Origin: Apostichopus japonicus
Taxonomy: Eukaryota; Echinodermata; Holothuroidea; Aspidochirotida; Stichopodidae
Direction of reading: 5' to 3'
NCBI RefSeq assembly: GCF_037975245.1
Contig: NC_092566.1
Coordinates: forward strand, 13,327,001-13,391,000
DNA length: 64,000 nucleotides
The translations under genes were made by a program, and so were the position numbers. This document shows, piece after piece, positions 34,429 through 64,000 of this stretch (positions are counted from its first letter, which is position 1; each line of letters opens with the position of its first letter). The notes under the pieces were generated by a model that was not told the DNA's origin, searched no databases, and saw only the letters and a list, made by a program, of their open reading frames with translations.

Positions 34429-35534
34429 GGGCGTCCGGAGTGGTGGAGTGGAGGCAAGGAGGCATTAATTATGTCCCACCCCACCCACCCCTGTAAAATC
34501 AAAGTAGCTAACAAAATCAATCCAAATCTGTGCTCCCTCCTTAAAAATATCCGCAAGTATTAAAATGTTTATATCTCAAATCAATTCATACAGATACCTA
34601 ACTGTCTATGACAAACAAAATGCTATATTAATAAACAAACGGCATTAATCGTTTATAGGTAACCGTACTGCAGCGGAACTTCATTCCAGAAACCTTTCTG
34701 TAAGAATGTCTTAGTCAGTGTTCAAGAATGATCGACCGTAAATACCATCTAAAAAAAATATGGAGAACGACACCCACGCACCGACCCCCGACATGGTGAT
34801 TGTTAACTGGTTGAATGTTGACAATTTACCTGTTAAAATAAATTATCGATTAACTGGTAGTAAAATAATACAAAGTTTACTTCAACCCCTATAATTTGGC
34901 CTACTTTATTCTGTTGCACTGAGTGACCGGGGCTTAGCAGGCTAAAATGGCATTGATGAAATGGTTCGATTATCCGGCACAAATTAACTGCCATAAATTT
35001 GGTAAATTATCAACGTAAACATTATCATCATAGATAGAAATAGACTGAAAGATATTGTGTAAATCAGCTTAATAAATTATTTTTTACGAAAAGGTAACTT
35101 TTGAACTTATTTGATTCAATCGATACGTGTAAGTTCATAGGTTCATATACTTCAGACATATGGGAATCGGGTGTTCTGAAACTGGAGCGATGTTAAGAGG
35201 GTTATTTCACCGAACCGTGCCATGTTGTTAATTTCAACACTGATAACTTTGCTTTGCAGTGTGATTCAGAAACGCTATATGTACCGTTGTAGGAAATTTC
35301 GGATGAAGGAAAACGGGGTCAGTCTAACATTTTCCATTCCTGGTCACGATTGTGCGTTACTCTAATGACAAGACTGTCAGTCGGAGGAATGGAACTCAGT
35401 AACGCGACCTCGTTTGTTTTGTAGTGATATTCCGGTATAATTGATTATTAATCCAAATTGGACGTTTTTGCATCTTAAAGTCAAAACCACATCTACATAC
35501 AGTTTTTGAGCGTAATATGCATTTTTGGAGTTGT

Positions 35535-35542
<8 letters not shown>

Positions 35543-35578
<36 letters not shown>

Positions 35579-35612
35579 CTATGAGTATATACATATATAT
35601 ATATATATATCC
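35543..35612. repeat. AT dinucleotide microsatellite
   Basis: Two TA runs (about 35545-35577 and 35592-35612) broken by a short unique segment. Confidence 0.9.
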
Positions 35613-35704
35613 GTCTTTAGGAATCACAAATGATTTCGAGTTGGTTAGCATCATGTTTGATCTCTAGAGTAAGGCAAAATATGTCACCAAAACGCCATAC
35701 AATC

Positions 35705-35777
35705 AGCGTCCATAGCATAGTGATTAGGGTGTCCACGTACAGAGCGGAGGCCTGGGTTCGAATCCTGGCGGAGGCTG
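35705..35777 (+). tRNA. tRNA-like sequence (pseudo-tRNA or SINE head)
   Basis: A-box-like TAGCATAGTGATTAGG and B-box GGTTCGAATCC lie at normal spacing. AGCGTCC (35705-35711) can pair with GGAGGCT (35770-35776) with one mismatch. A T-stem forms with two wobbles. The anticodon arm pairs poorly, so a functional tRNA is unlikely. Confidence 0.4.
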
Positions 35778-35825
35778 GAAGTTTTGTTCACTGTTCTTGA
35801 TTTTCCAACTCATTACGATTTTCAA

Positions 35826-35843
35826 TTATATATATATCTATAT

Positions 35844-35888
<45 letters not shown>
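35826..35888. repeat. AT dinucleotide microsatellite
   Basis: Nearly pure TA repeat of about 60 bases with single interruptions. Open frames across it are meaningless. Confidence 0.9.
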
Positions 35889-35890
<2 letters not shown>

Positions 35891-36982
35891 AACACCAGAC
35901 TGAACTGTATACACGTTTACATGCAGTAAAAGAACATCGGACTGAACTGTTTACATGTAGTATATATGTACGTGGGTATTTTGTTGTAACTCCTAATTAA
36001 ACACTTTTATAATTTTACGAGATTGACATTAAGAGGTGTATGAAAATAAGAACAGTGTTGGAATCATGCAGAAATAATCTGGGATTTTACTGACTTAGTT
36101 ATAGATAACAAGGCGAAGTCCCGCTCATCTTCAATGCTTTTATATGTAGTTGTTGGATGAAGAAGTTGAGTTTAAGTGATTTGAAATGGAGAAGTTAAAG
36201 TTATACTTACTAGAGTCAGTGTTAATGTTCTTAACTCAGTCTGTTTCAGGTTCAAAAACATCTTCAATGTATTGAAAAGGTAAACAAATCAAAGAGCCTT
36301 GTATACATGAAAAAAGGCAACAGCAATAAACTACAAAACATAAAGGGATTTGTTTATGTCGGTCAAAAGTAAACCAATATAAGTCTCTGCATGATTGTGA
36401 TATATGAACAACTATATAGTGTTATCTGTGCAGGATTTAGGATAACATCCTGTGACTGTAAAATGGTGGAATATTCATTGCTTTTAGAATTTTTAATTAT
36501 CTGTGGGAGCTTGCCACTGACATCTCTGCATCACTCACAACTATATGTGTCATGAAACATTTAAACCAGTGTCCAATTAACCAGCCCCCACCTTTAAAAT
36601 TAGGTTCAAGAATTTCATTGGTATTTAAAGCAAGGCGTTATTAATACATATAGATATTTATTCTTTGATTCTACCATAGATCAAGTTTGTGGGATGTTTT
36701 GTTTTTGGTTAATATATGCAACAAGTTTGGTGGTATTCTGATTGCTATCCAGGTATTAATTTCTGTTTGACTGACAAGGTATCTCGTTTCAATAAATACA
36801 TACCTATATGAAGGAGTGTGTAATTAGAAATGTAACAAACACAGTGGTAATGTTCATCACTACTGATATGTGTAATATCCTGTCAGGCACCATTGGCTAT
36901 GAATATTCACAATCCATTAGATATGCTTCTTACTAGAAGGGTTGTTGTAGGTTATCAGTACTTCTTTTAAACTGACACATGC

Positions 36983-38272
36983 TAGACAGCATTTATAGAT
37001 AGTCTCAAATTAAGTAGAGATATTTCTGTGAGAGTGTATGTAAAATGTTTTCGTGTTAGTGTGAATCTGTGTGACCAGAATTTGACATTTTTTCCCAACC
37101 TTGAGACAAAAAGTAATGGAATGCTGATATAAAGAAAACGAGTGGCTTTTAAAAAGCTTTAACCAGTTAAGAACATCAGTATGATTTTGCTACGCAGCAG
37201 TTTCTTCAATATGTGGCCAGTTGTCTAACCGTGTTAAACTAAGCAAGCTAGTACCAAGCACAGTTCTCTATTCATCTGTATATCTTTCATAAATACTTTA
37301 GGATAATAGTGAGACTGCCTCGTCAAACTTTAGAAAGTTTTTGTGCGTTTTATACAAAAGAGTAACAAATAATTGTATTCTATTGTTCCTCCCCTGAGTA
37401 CTTGCTAAGTTTGGCCTAGTTATTTTTTTTATATATATATGCCAGTTTTAAAAGGTTGTTGTCATCCTTTTATGGATGTCTTAATATTTCTCTCCTTCTT
37501 TATGTTTATATTGCTTTGATACTCATTTTAGTCATATCTCCGAGGAAGTACTGGACACTCTCTTTCTTGTTGTCTATCATATCTTTATAATGATCAAAAG
37601 ATAAGTTTGGATTGATTACCATAACCACACCTCGTGATTCAACACCTTGGAAGTTTTTTAATTCAGTGCGACCTTTAACCTCCCTGAATGCAGCGTATCT
37701 TTTTAACAGATTCATTTGGGGCCTTAAACAAACTACCAGATATGGCAAATGCCAAACATGTGGTACTTTGAATAGAAAAGAAGAAAGAGTTCATTAATTT
37801 GTTCTATTTGTTTTTTGGAAAGTCTTGTGTCTTGTTTACATTTCTAGAAATTGTTTTAGAAATGCAAATGTTTGAGATCTTCCATTAATTAACAGAAATG
37901 ATATGTAAAGATTTGAACAAAAATTTTTTTTTTTTGGGATGATATTTTAGATGTTTATTCCGCCCTTTTGCCTTATTGTGAGCTTTATTCTTTTTTATTT
38001 ATTATTTGACATCCTTTTCAGTATGACCAGTAGAAACCACTGTCAGATACCGTGAACTGACTTGGCGGTATGGTGTTCAGTCCTGTCGATATAGATAAAA
38101 AAAATTAAATATTATGATTAGAAACTATTAGTATTTAAATTATGAGGAAGATTGATTTATACTCAGTTCTTCCCTACCTGATAGAGTTACTTCTGCACAA
38201 ATGTGACGTTTATCCACTGTTTATTGAAAAAAAAAAATGTGTATCGTTTTGATTTTCCTTTTATTGTAGAAC
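36983..38272. other. Inner right arm, no gene seen
   Basis: Inverted match to 30557-32440 and 27140-27812, without the left-only insertions. Only short frames without recognisable domains. Confidence 0.6.
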
Positions 38273-38627
38273 CAAGGGCGTAGGAACCGGGGGGCTGGGG
38301 GGCGCAAGCCCCCAGTGAAAAATGTGGAAGGGCGGAAGTATCATTCCGCCCCCCCCCCCGGTTCGCAAGTCAGAAAACCCCTTTTACATTTCTAAATGAG
38401 AAAAAAAATCTCATTTGGAGCACCAAATTGCATCTTAGGCCAGGTGAAAATACAAAATTAAGTTTACAAAATGGAGTGGATGTTGAAGTGTGCTATATTG
38501 CACCAAATTGCATCTGAGGCCACCTGGAAATGCAAAAAAATCCAAAGGGGAGGGGGACACCCCCTCCCCTTAAACCCCTCCCCAGGCCGGCCATCAGTCT
38601 TCAGCCCCCCACCTTCCTACCCCACTG
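38273..38627. mobile_element. hAT-type MITE (right only)
   Basis: 355 bp, ends CAAGGGCGTAGGAACC and GGTAGGAAGG-type inverted end (CCTACCCCACTG), flanked by TGTAGAAC at 38265-38272 and 38628-38635. The left arm has the empty site (27135-27142). It contains the same GGGGAGGGGGACACCCCCTC block as 10472-10895 and 55896-56888, and twice the motif GCACCAAATTGCATC. Confidence 0.85.
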
Positions 38628-40800
38628 TGTAGAACAATGATCATTTATACTTGCTTTCCTTAACTATACCCTCATAATGAGTAAATACTTCAACAGCTAG
38701 AGGTTGCTTGTTATTCAGATCTATTTGTATCCAGTACTTTGTACCAGGATCATGCTTTAATCATGGAAAAGTCATGGAATATGAAAGAATGCATTCCCAG
38801 ACCTGGATTAGTCATTCAGCCCTTGTCTTGATTTTCTTTTGGTGACATTAGTGTAATGTTATCCCTTTATACTGCACAATGATGGTTAAAACCTGAGCAT
38901 GTGTGGAGACTAATCCCTCATTCAAACTTTGTTTATCTATAGTTTTTTTTTTTTTAAGGAGTGGGATCTCATCATGGGAATGTCATGGAAATTTACAAAA
39001 ATTGTTTTGCTGGTCTGGAAGAATAGGACGATGTCAGCTTAACTCAGCCACATAAGCAGGGCAATTATTGTAGTTAAATATGTAATCCTGACTCATCAAT
39101 TTTACCTTCGTGGAAAATGTTATAAACAAGCAAACAAATAGTTTATCATACAAGTGACAAGGTTTTTATTTATAACATGTTTATATTTCATAACATTGAG
39201 TTTCTTTGCATTACTAAATTTCATTTTAGTAAATCCCTCCATATTGTTACCATGAATAGATCAAGCGTAAGTCTTTGTGGAACGGGGCCCTGATATTATA
39301 AAACTAGCATAAATTCTTTGTATTGCCAATGTGTATTATCACTTTACTTGTACATACCTGACTATCAGAACCCAGTGACTTCGATCAAGATAAAAAAAAT
39401 GTATCCCAAATTTGTTATCCCAAATAGTCTATACTATATCTTTAATCATACTCTTAAATAGTTTATAGTCTTTTCATTAAATCCAGTTTGAGTACTCCTT
39501 GCCTAGTCCAGGTTTTACAAGCAGCATATTTCAGTATAGTTTTTACTCCACGTAAGAAAGTATTACATGTGTAGTGGAGACCAATGCTTCCTTTTATACC
39601 TTGCTACTCGTATTCTTTACCAACAACCTCCTTTATGTTATTTATGTTAGATTATATTTAATGTTTTATTCATGTTTCAACAAACATTTTGTTTACCACC
39701 GTCAAAGCAGTCAAATATAAACTTATTGATTTCCGTAATGATTACAACCATAATTCATAACTATTGTATCATTAATAGTGTTAAAATTAGGGTTCTGAGT
39801 TTCATATAATTATAAATCTTTGGTAAACTTTGTTTTTCCATTTTACAAATGTTTTCAAAAATATTTGCTTTTTTCATTGATCCCAGAATCAAAACTAAAT
39901 AAAAGGGTTGAAAAAAATTAGTTAATGTTAGTAGTGTTTTCATTTGTTCTGTTTCCTTTCAAATATACCACTTTTGTTCTTTGTCAATTTTATCGATCCG
40001 TTCCATTTTTTGCTATTGAATATGAAATTCCATGTCCTCACCATGATGTTAATTGTTGTCTGGCAGTAAATGACCTGTCAAGTAAGTGTCAGTTCATGAT
40101 AATAATCCTGCCACACAACTGAGATACTCAGTATAATAATCTTTAATTAGGAACCTTCATGATCAGGGAAAGAAAACGGCAATTCTTCACTAGCACCATT
40201 ACTTTGTGTTACGTAGTGTGGGGTAATAAGTTCAAGACAGTGTCATTCGTTGGTTTTCTTCCTTTATTTTTCAGACTCCACATAATGCCACTGCTTCCTT
40301 TTACAATTAACTAGCATCAATTCTCAATTTAACAATCTCTGCTACCTTGCAACACTACCCCTGTATCCTCACACACTCTCTCTGCTTCTCCCCTTTTCTC
40401 ATCTCTTCCTAATACCTTGGCTCCTCACCGCACAAAAGCCAGAGTCCAACTGCCGGTAAACCTCTCCTTACTTGTAGACTTCACAACATGCCCCTCCTCC
40501 CCGAAAGACTGTGTCAGTCTTCTTTTACCTTAATACTTAATCCTTACGAACCCTATGTACACAAAACAAATCCAACCAAATCCTGTACCATCGTTTACAT
40601 ACATCTTTGTTATTCATGGTTTCCGTTTATTAACATAATAATAATAATAATAATCATAATAAATAAGTTCTTTATATGGCGCAAAATACCAAAAGGCCTC
40701 TAGACGCTTTACAAAACCTAAAACAAATAAAAAAGAAATCAAAGGTATAAAAAGTCTAGAAAACACATAAGGGAAAATTGAACAGTATGTAAACAAAAAA
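38628..40800. other. Right arm, no gene seen
   Basis: Mostly the inverse of 26150-27130. The right-only stretch 38803-39367 has no target duplication I can see. 40250-40800 is right-specific and ends in (AAT)n at about 40636-40660 with TTTATATGGCGCAAAATACC, a SINE/LINE-type tail. Confidence 0.5.
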
Positions 40801-40814
40801 ACAGTATGTCTTTT

Positions 40815-41135
40815 TCCTTTTCCAGTTTATTCCCTACCCACTTCCCTTAATCCTCTCTTTGTCCCTCCACTGTTATCTCCTACCTCTCCTCTTGGTTTCT
40901 TTCATTCTTCTCTCCATCCTTTGTCTACTAATCCCCTTACATCTATCTCTTTCTGTTCACCATGCTCATTAACCTGTCTGTATTCTGTGCATGTTTTTGT
41001 CCCTTCTGCTATTGTTACTTGTCATTCAGCCTCTGAAAAAGATCCTGCTAGGATCGAAACGTCAGGCCAACTTACTTCTACACATTCTCTTACACTCTCT
41101 CTAGTGGATAAGCAGTTTGCTAACAGTTTTATTTT
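40815..41135 (+). mobile_element. Penelope-like element 3' fragment (right)
   Basis: Inverse counterpart of 24590-24900: pyrimidine-rich stretch, hammerhead-like motif, TTACTTCTACACATTCTC. No endonuclease part. Confidence 0.6.
41029..41067 (+). ncRNA. Decayed hammerhead-like motif (right)
   Basis: Same stems as 24633-24671 (GCCT/AGGC, GATCC/GGATC, GAAAC, GTC) but the core reads CTGAAAA: the invariant G of CUGANGA is A. This copy should be inactive. Confidence 0.5.
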
Positions 41136-41149
41136 ATTTATTTAGAATA

Positions 41150-41800
41150 TATTTTTCATTGTACAGAATAGATTGTTGTTAGAGATTTTTTTTTTTCTTA
41201 CAAAGGATACAAATATATTTTTTCTTCGAATATAATTTTTTCTATAGAATATATATATATTTTCTGTCACATAATTTATAGATTTTGTTAGAGAAAAAAT
41301 ATTTTTCTGTAACAGAATTTCAAAATTTGAAAATCCGCTCTTTTAGTAAGACTGTCGTTCATTTTTCGCTACTGCCCACTTCTCCACCTTTCAAGGTTAT
41401 TAGTCTGGAACATTAGCCTGTGTGTGACGTAATCAATTTGCCAAGCCTTGTAAAGGAAACGAGCGTGGAAAAGTCACTTGCACAGCTCAAAGTTCCTGCC
41501 ATCTACCGTGAGATGCAGGCAGTAATATTAAAGGGCAGTAATATTAAAGGGTAGTTAAAGGCAGTAATATGTTATGGCAGTAATATTAAAGGGTGCATTT
41601 TCAATTAAATGTATGTTTTTTTAACAGGATATATATATATATTTTTTCTATTTGAGAATAAATATATTCTTGAAATAGAAATAATTTTTGTGTTAGAGAA
41701 TATAATATTTACAGCATATTTACTCTACGAGAATATATATTTTTGCACAGAATATACGTTTGTTATTAACAATATATTTTCTGTATGCCTGGAGAAGATA
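41150..41800. repeat. AT-rich hairpin-like repeat (right)
   Basis: Many degenerate copies of AGAATATATTTTTTCT in both orientations, split by a non-repetitive core (about 41340-41590). The outer half matches 23830-24030 in the left arm. Confidence 0.5.
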
Positions 41801-41951
41801 TAAATAAAAACTTTAAGGGGATACATTTAAAATATACCATGTATCTATTTTGCACATTATTCCGTTTTCTCACACCGTAGTAGTTATCTTCTTTCAAGTT
41901 GAAGAGATTAAGACAACTGTGAGGGCTAATGACCTATATATAGTTATAGAG

Positions 41952-42328
41952 CAGGGTTGTTCAACCTACCGCCCGCGGGCCACATTCCAGCCCGCCGCAG
42001 AGATGCTCTACGGTGCGAATTTTAGAGAGCAGAATTATTGATAACAATTTGAAGCTAAATAATCAATCAATCGAACCTTCTGGGTCCAAAAAACTGCATA
42101 CAGGTTAGTTTGTGTGACTCTCTCAGCGGAGGGGGGGGGGGGAAGGCGGCTGGATTTTATTCATCTGTTTTATCAGGAAGGAAAATAAATCAGTGTGCTC
42201 CGTGCGCAGTGCTCACATTTTGTTGCCTTGGGCTTCGGGCGAAAAATCGAGCGTATGGTTCATGCGTCCCCTTCCTTCATCATAATCATTCCATGTGGCC
42301 CGTCTCTGCAAAAGGTTGGACAACCCTG
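41952..42328. mobile_element. hAT-type MITE (right only)
   Basis: Ends CAGGGTTGTTCAACCT and AGGTTGGACAACCCTG, flanked by TTATAGAG at 41944-41951 and 42329-42336. The left arm has one copy of the site near 23690. GCCCGCGGGCCACAT just inside the end is typical of widespread hAT MITEs. Confidence 0.88.
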
Positions 42329-42777
42329 TTATAGAGCCATTTGACATAAACAAGCTAATGAGAGTGATACCTGTCACGAGGCCTCTCAATAAGCCATATG
42401 ACATGGCAGAACCAGCTGTAACAGGATGAATTGAGCATTATAACAAGACGTACCTTATTGTGACTCTTCTCGAGTTATTAAGGCTATGTTTCATGCCGTA
42501 AGTTTAATGTTATATCAGTGCAGGCGCATATCAGGGGCGGCTTGCCAACCTTCCTTAGGTTACTCTTCTAATGTTAAAAGGGTTGCTGGAATAATGATGG
42601 ATTATTTGTACAGTTTTCTGGTCATGTTGGGTTGATTTTGGATTTACTTTAATAAGGTTATCCTTGGTTCACATTCAGCCATGGTGGACAGCATGTGACC
42701 TGGTTGTGAGTACAGTGGGCAGAATAGGCTCAGGGATTAACGTCCTGCCACGTCAGAACAACTTGTATATAGTGTAC

Positions 42778-43021
42778 CTTGAAACCTTCCAGCAAGAGAA
42801 TTGGAAACCATGCCTTCAGTCACACTGCTCCTGAACTGTGGAACAAACTCCCGTCAAACATTCGGAATGCATGTTCTGTGTCTACCTTTAAGTCTTTGTT
42901 GAAAACGCATTACTTCAATGAAGTCTATGGTTAATTGTTGTATAGTTTACTTGTTTGCTCAGTGCATTGAGCTTTGGGATATTGCGCTCTATAAGTACTG
43001 GTGTAATAATAATACTAATAC
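42778..43021 (+). mobile_element. LINE 3' end (right)
   Basis: Inverse of 22630-22865 with the same KSLLKTHYF-type motif and the tail TAATAATAATACTAATAC. It is shorter than the left copy at its 5' side. Confidence 0.6.
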
Positions 43022-43052
43022 AAAGAACTGAAGCACACTGGCATTATCTCTT

Positions 43053-43058
43053 TGTATT
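43053..43058 (-). other. Position of polyadenylation signal, changed to AATACA
   Basis: The left copy has AATAAA at the matching place. AATACA is a known but weaker variant. No better signal is seen close by. Confidence 0.35.
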
Positions 43059-43099
43059 TGGAATTTTGTGTGTTTCAAAAATGTTTCAAAGTTTTGTCA

Positions 43100-62051
<18,952 letters not shown>

Positions 62052-62062
62052 GTTTCTTTAAT
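62052..62062 (-). other. Likely 3' splice site and last bases of 5' UTR, right Hsp70
   Basis: Same pyrimidine tract and AG as on the left, ending at 62063. The non-coding first exon and promoter should lie at higher coordinates. Confidence 0.5.
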
Positions 62063-62820
62063 CTAAATTTAAAAGGAGAAAATGGGTATTTAATTCCCAA
62101 AAATTAAGCCTTGAACAAATGCGGGCCATAAACCCTGTCTATCCATCAATCCTTCTGGCTCTCATCATATGTTGAAAGGCTGTTGCTCGCAGGCCATTGG
62201 CTTGGTCCTGAGGAAATGTATCCAAGTTGTTGCCTACCTTAGGGGCTGCATAAATGTTTATATGTAAAGTGGATCAAAGGTCATTCGGTGTCAAGTCAGG
62301 TCCATACATGAAATCCTTTACAATGCTTCCTATTCTAGGGTTTTCATCTGAAAATTTGTGGTAGTGGTTGATAGGGGCATGGGCACAAAAGGTTTGCAAG
62401 TATAAGATGTCAAAGGTCATGTCAGGAAGTAACTAGCTGCAAGCAAAATATTTTCAAAGTACCAAAGTTAGTAACAATAAGCAAGTGCTAGCGAGGTAAA
62501 GAAAGAGCACAGTAATGTAAGGTCAAAGGTCATGGGCAACTATTAGCAGCCAAATCAAAGAACGATTGAAACTTATGTCACTGTGCAGATTTCCACTATT
62601 CAGTCTTTGAAGTAACACTACGCAGTACAGAAGAATAGTTTCGGCCTCACCTTGAGCATGTTACACAGAGAATCATAAAATTGGTTGCACTACATGGGAA
62701 TTTCTCTAGATAAATTTCCCCCAGAGGTCAAACTGTGCACTGGTTTCATTTCAATAAAATATGTTTAAGGGATATTATTTGTGGGAAGCCTTTTTCTGAA
62801 AAATAGGCTTGAGCTAGTCT
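62063..62820. other. Upstream region of right Hsp70, no gene seen
   Basis: Paired with the left arm only up to 62170. Contains scattered GGTCA motifs (for example AAAGGTCATTCGGTGTCAAG near 62276). I could not identify a TATA box or a clear heat-shock element. Confidence 0.45.
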
Positions 62821-62849
62821 GTTACTCAATGGATATTAGGGATTTATTG

Positions 62850-63445
62850 CAATGTAGTGGATATGGGTTCTGTCAATCACAACAATTGCTGGATAGTAGA
62901 CAATTCTTGTCATGTCTGCACAAGTGCTTGTAAGTGGGAATTTAGGCCAAGGTTATGTGAGGCTTTTAACCAATTCTTTGCAACTAGTGCTTCTCCTCCA
63001 AAGCATGTGTTTACTATGACCGTTACTTCTAAAAGATCTTCCCTGGCTTACTAATGATTTTCGAGTAAAGTTCAAAGTATTCCTATACTTGCATTTATAC
63101 TCATGATTTACAACAACCTGTTTATCTCACTAACCTTCTTTCATCTCACCCTTCTGTATGTACAGTACATTACGTTTGACAAACAAATCAAACCTCTGTG
63201 TACCTATAAACCTTGTGTGACGGCTAACAGATTCAGAAGTTTTACTCTGGAGCAAGTTTTTGGAATCAGTTACCAGACCATCTTTGAACTTGTTCTAATC
63301 TATCCACTATTAAGAGTTTACTGAAGACTCATTTCTTTTCTGTTGTGCACTTCGTGTTGATGCTTTCCACTTTGTGAAGCGCCATGGGCAGATATTAGTT
63401 TCTTGGAGTGGCGCATATTTACATTATTATTGTTATTATTAAAAC
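62850..63445 (+). mobile_element. LINE 3' end, frameshifted
   Basis: Plus-strand frames give the late-RT pattern of L2/CR1-like LINEs (a SFWNQLPDHL-like motif near 63254 and KSLLKTHFF near 63315), followed by GAAGCGCCATGGGCAG and an (ATT)n tail at 63421-63441. Several frame changes and stops. Confidence 0.6.
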
Positions 63446-64000
63446 GGCCATAATATGAAGTTTTTCATTCATGGTATTTGAAACTGCTAGTTTAATTGTG
63501 CAAGTCGCTTGCAGCAGTCAATTGAGCTGCAACATGTCTGATGTTCTAGTTACCTTTGCTGACCTCAAATAACCTTTAACAGAAAATAATATGGTTTTTG
63601 TTCTTACTTTGATGGATTTAATACTTAGCATGTATTCAGCTTTTACCATGCTCTATACTCTTGAAGTTACAATGTTTATAATCCAAAGAGTCACATACAC
63701 ATTATCTTCTTGGTTCAACAAAGAATCAAAATTAGCATCAATAACAATGATGTAAAAACCGTTATGCACATGAGTTTTACTTGCTCCCTTTACTATTAAA
63801 AAGATTTTTTGGTGGCTGCAGTGGATGATTTAGCAAACTTGCTGCAAACTTACTGCATCGTTATGCATAAACCATATCCTCACAGTGTTTTTACAATTGT
63901 ATTGCGTAGGATAAATCTTTCAAACTTTGGGGGTTTTCAACCAATAATGTGAAATAATAATAAGAAGAAGAAAGGTCTACCAAGCTCTGGCTGAGAAGAG
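63446..64000. other. No gene seen
   Basis: AT-rich unique sequence to the window end. No open frame or repeat that I can assign. Confidence 0.5.

Larger units (their letters stand above)
34429..36982. other. Unpaired centre of the palindrome, no gene seen
   Basis: Neither arm contains this sequence. It holds AT microsatellites, a tRNA-like sequence and otherwise unique AT-rich DNA without convincing coding frames. Confidence 0.6.

Noticed and set aside
36153-36179. A DEEVEFK-stop reading as a possible detached EEVD exon
   Set aside because: It is DEEVE, not EEVD at the stop, lies 13.6 kb from the left gene in the unpaired centre, and has no convincing acceptor.

Overview
The window is animal nuclear DNA: coding sequence is split into small exons with GT-AG introns, and non-coding sequence is packed with hAT-type MITEs, LINE tails, Penelope-like retroelements and minisatellites rich in GGTCA. 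The repeat style suggests a marine invertebrate deuterostome, possibly an echinoderm. That is an impression, not a demonstration.

The window is dominated by one very large imperfect palindrome. The left arm (about 2219-32440) and the right arm (about 36983-62170) are inverted copies of each other around a roughly 4.5-kb centre. Each arm carries a complete nine-coding-exon cytosolic Hsp70/Hsc70-type gene. The left copy is on the + strand (ATG 2338, stop 22547-22549, 621 codons). The right copy is on the - strand (ATG 62051, stop 43102-43100, 638 codons). The genes point tail-to-tail toward the centre. All eight intron positions and phases match, both reading frames are open with no stop or frameshift, and both proteins end in a short GFAGT-type tail without the EEVD motif expected of cytosolic Hsp70.

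Layout: 1-1938, GGTCA tandem array; 1939-2218, broken hAT MITE; 2327-22549, left Hsp70 gene with many insertions in its introns; 22550-32440, rest of left arm (LINE tail, Penelope fragment with hammerhead-like motif, GGTCA element, composite hAT element); 32441-36982, unpaired centre (Penelope-like element with RT and GIY-YIG remnants and a hammerhead-like motif, AT microsatellites, tRNA-like sequence); 36983-43099, inner right arm; 43100-62062, right Hsp70 gene; 62063-64000, region upstream of the right gene with a LINE tail.

Many insertions occur in one arm only, and the other arm still shows the intact empty target site. This dates them after the two sequences separated. Coding divergence is uneven: the first exon has only silent differences, while exon 7 (substrate-binding beta domain) has eleven replacement codons and no silent one by my hand count. 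Either this is a genuine inverted gene duplication with diversifying client-binding domains, or two divergent haplotypes have been joined head-on by the assembly. The sequence alone does not fully decide.
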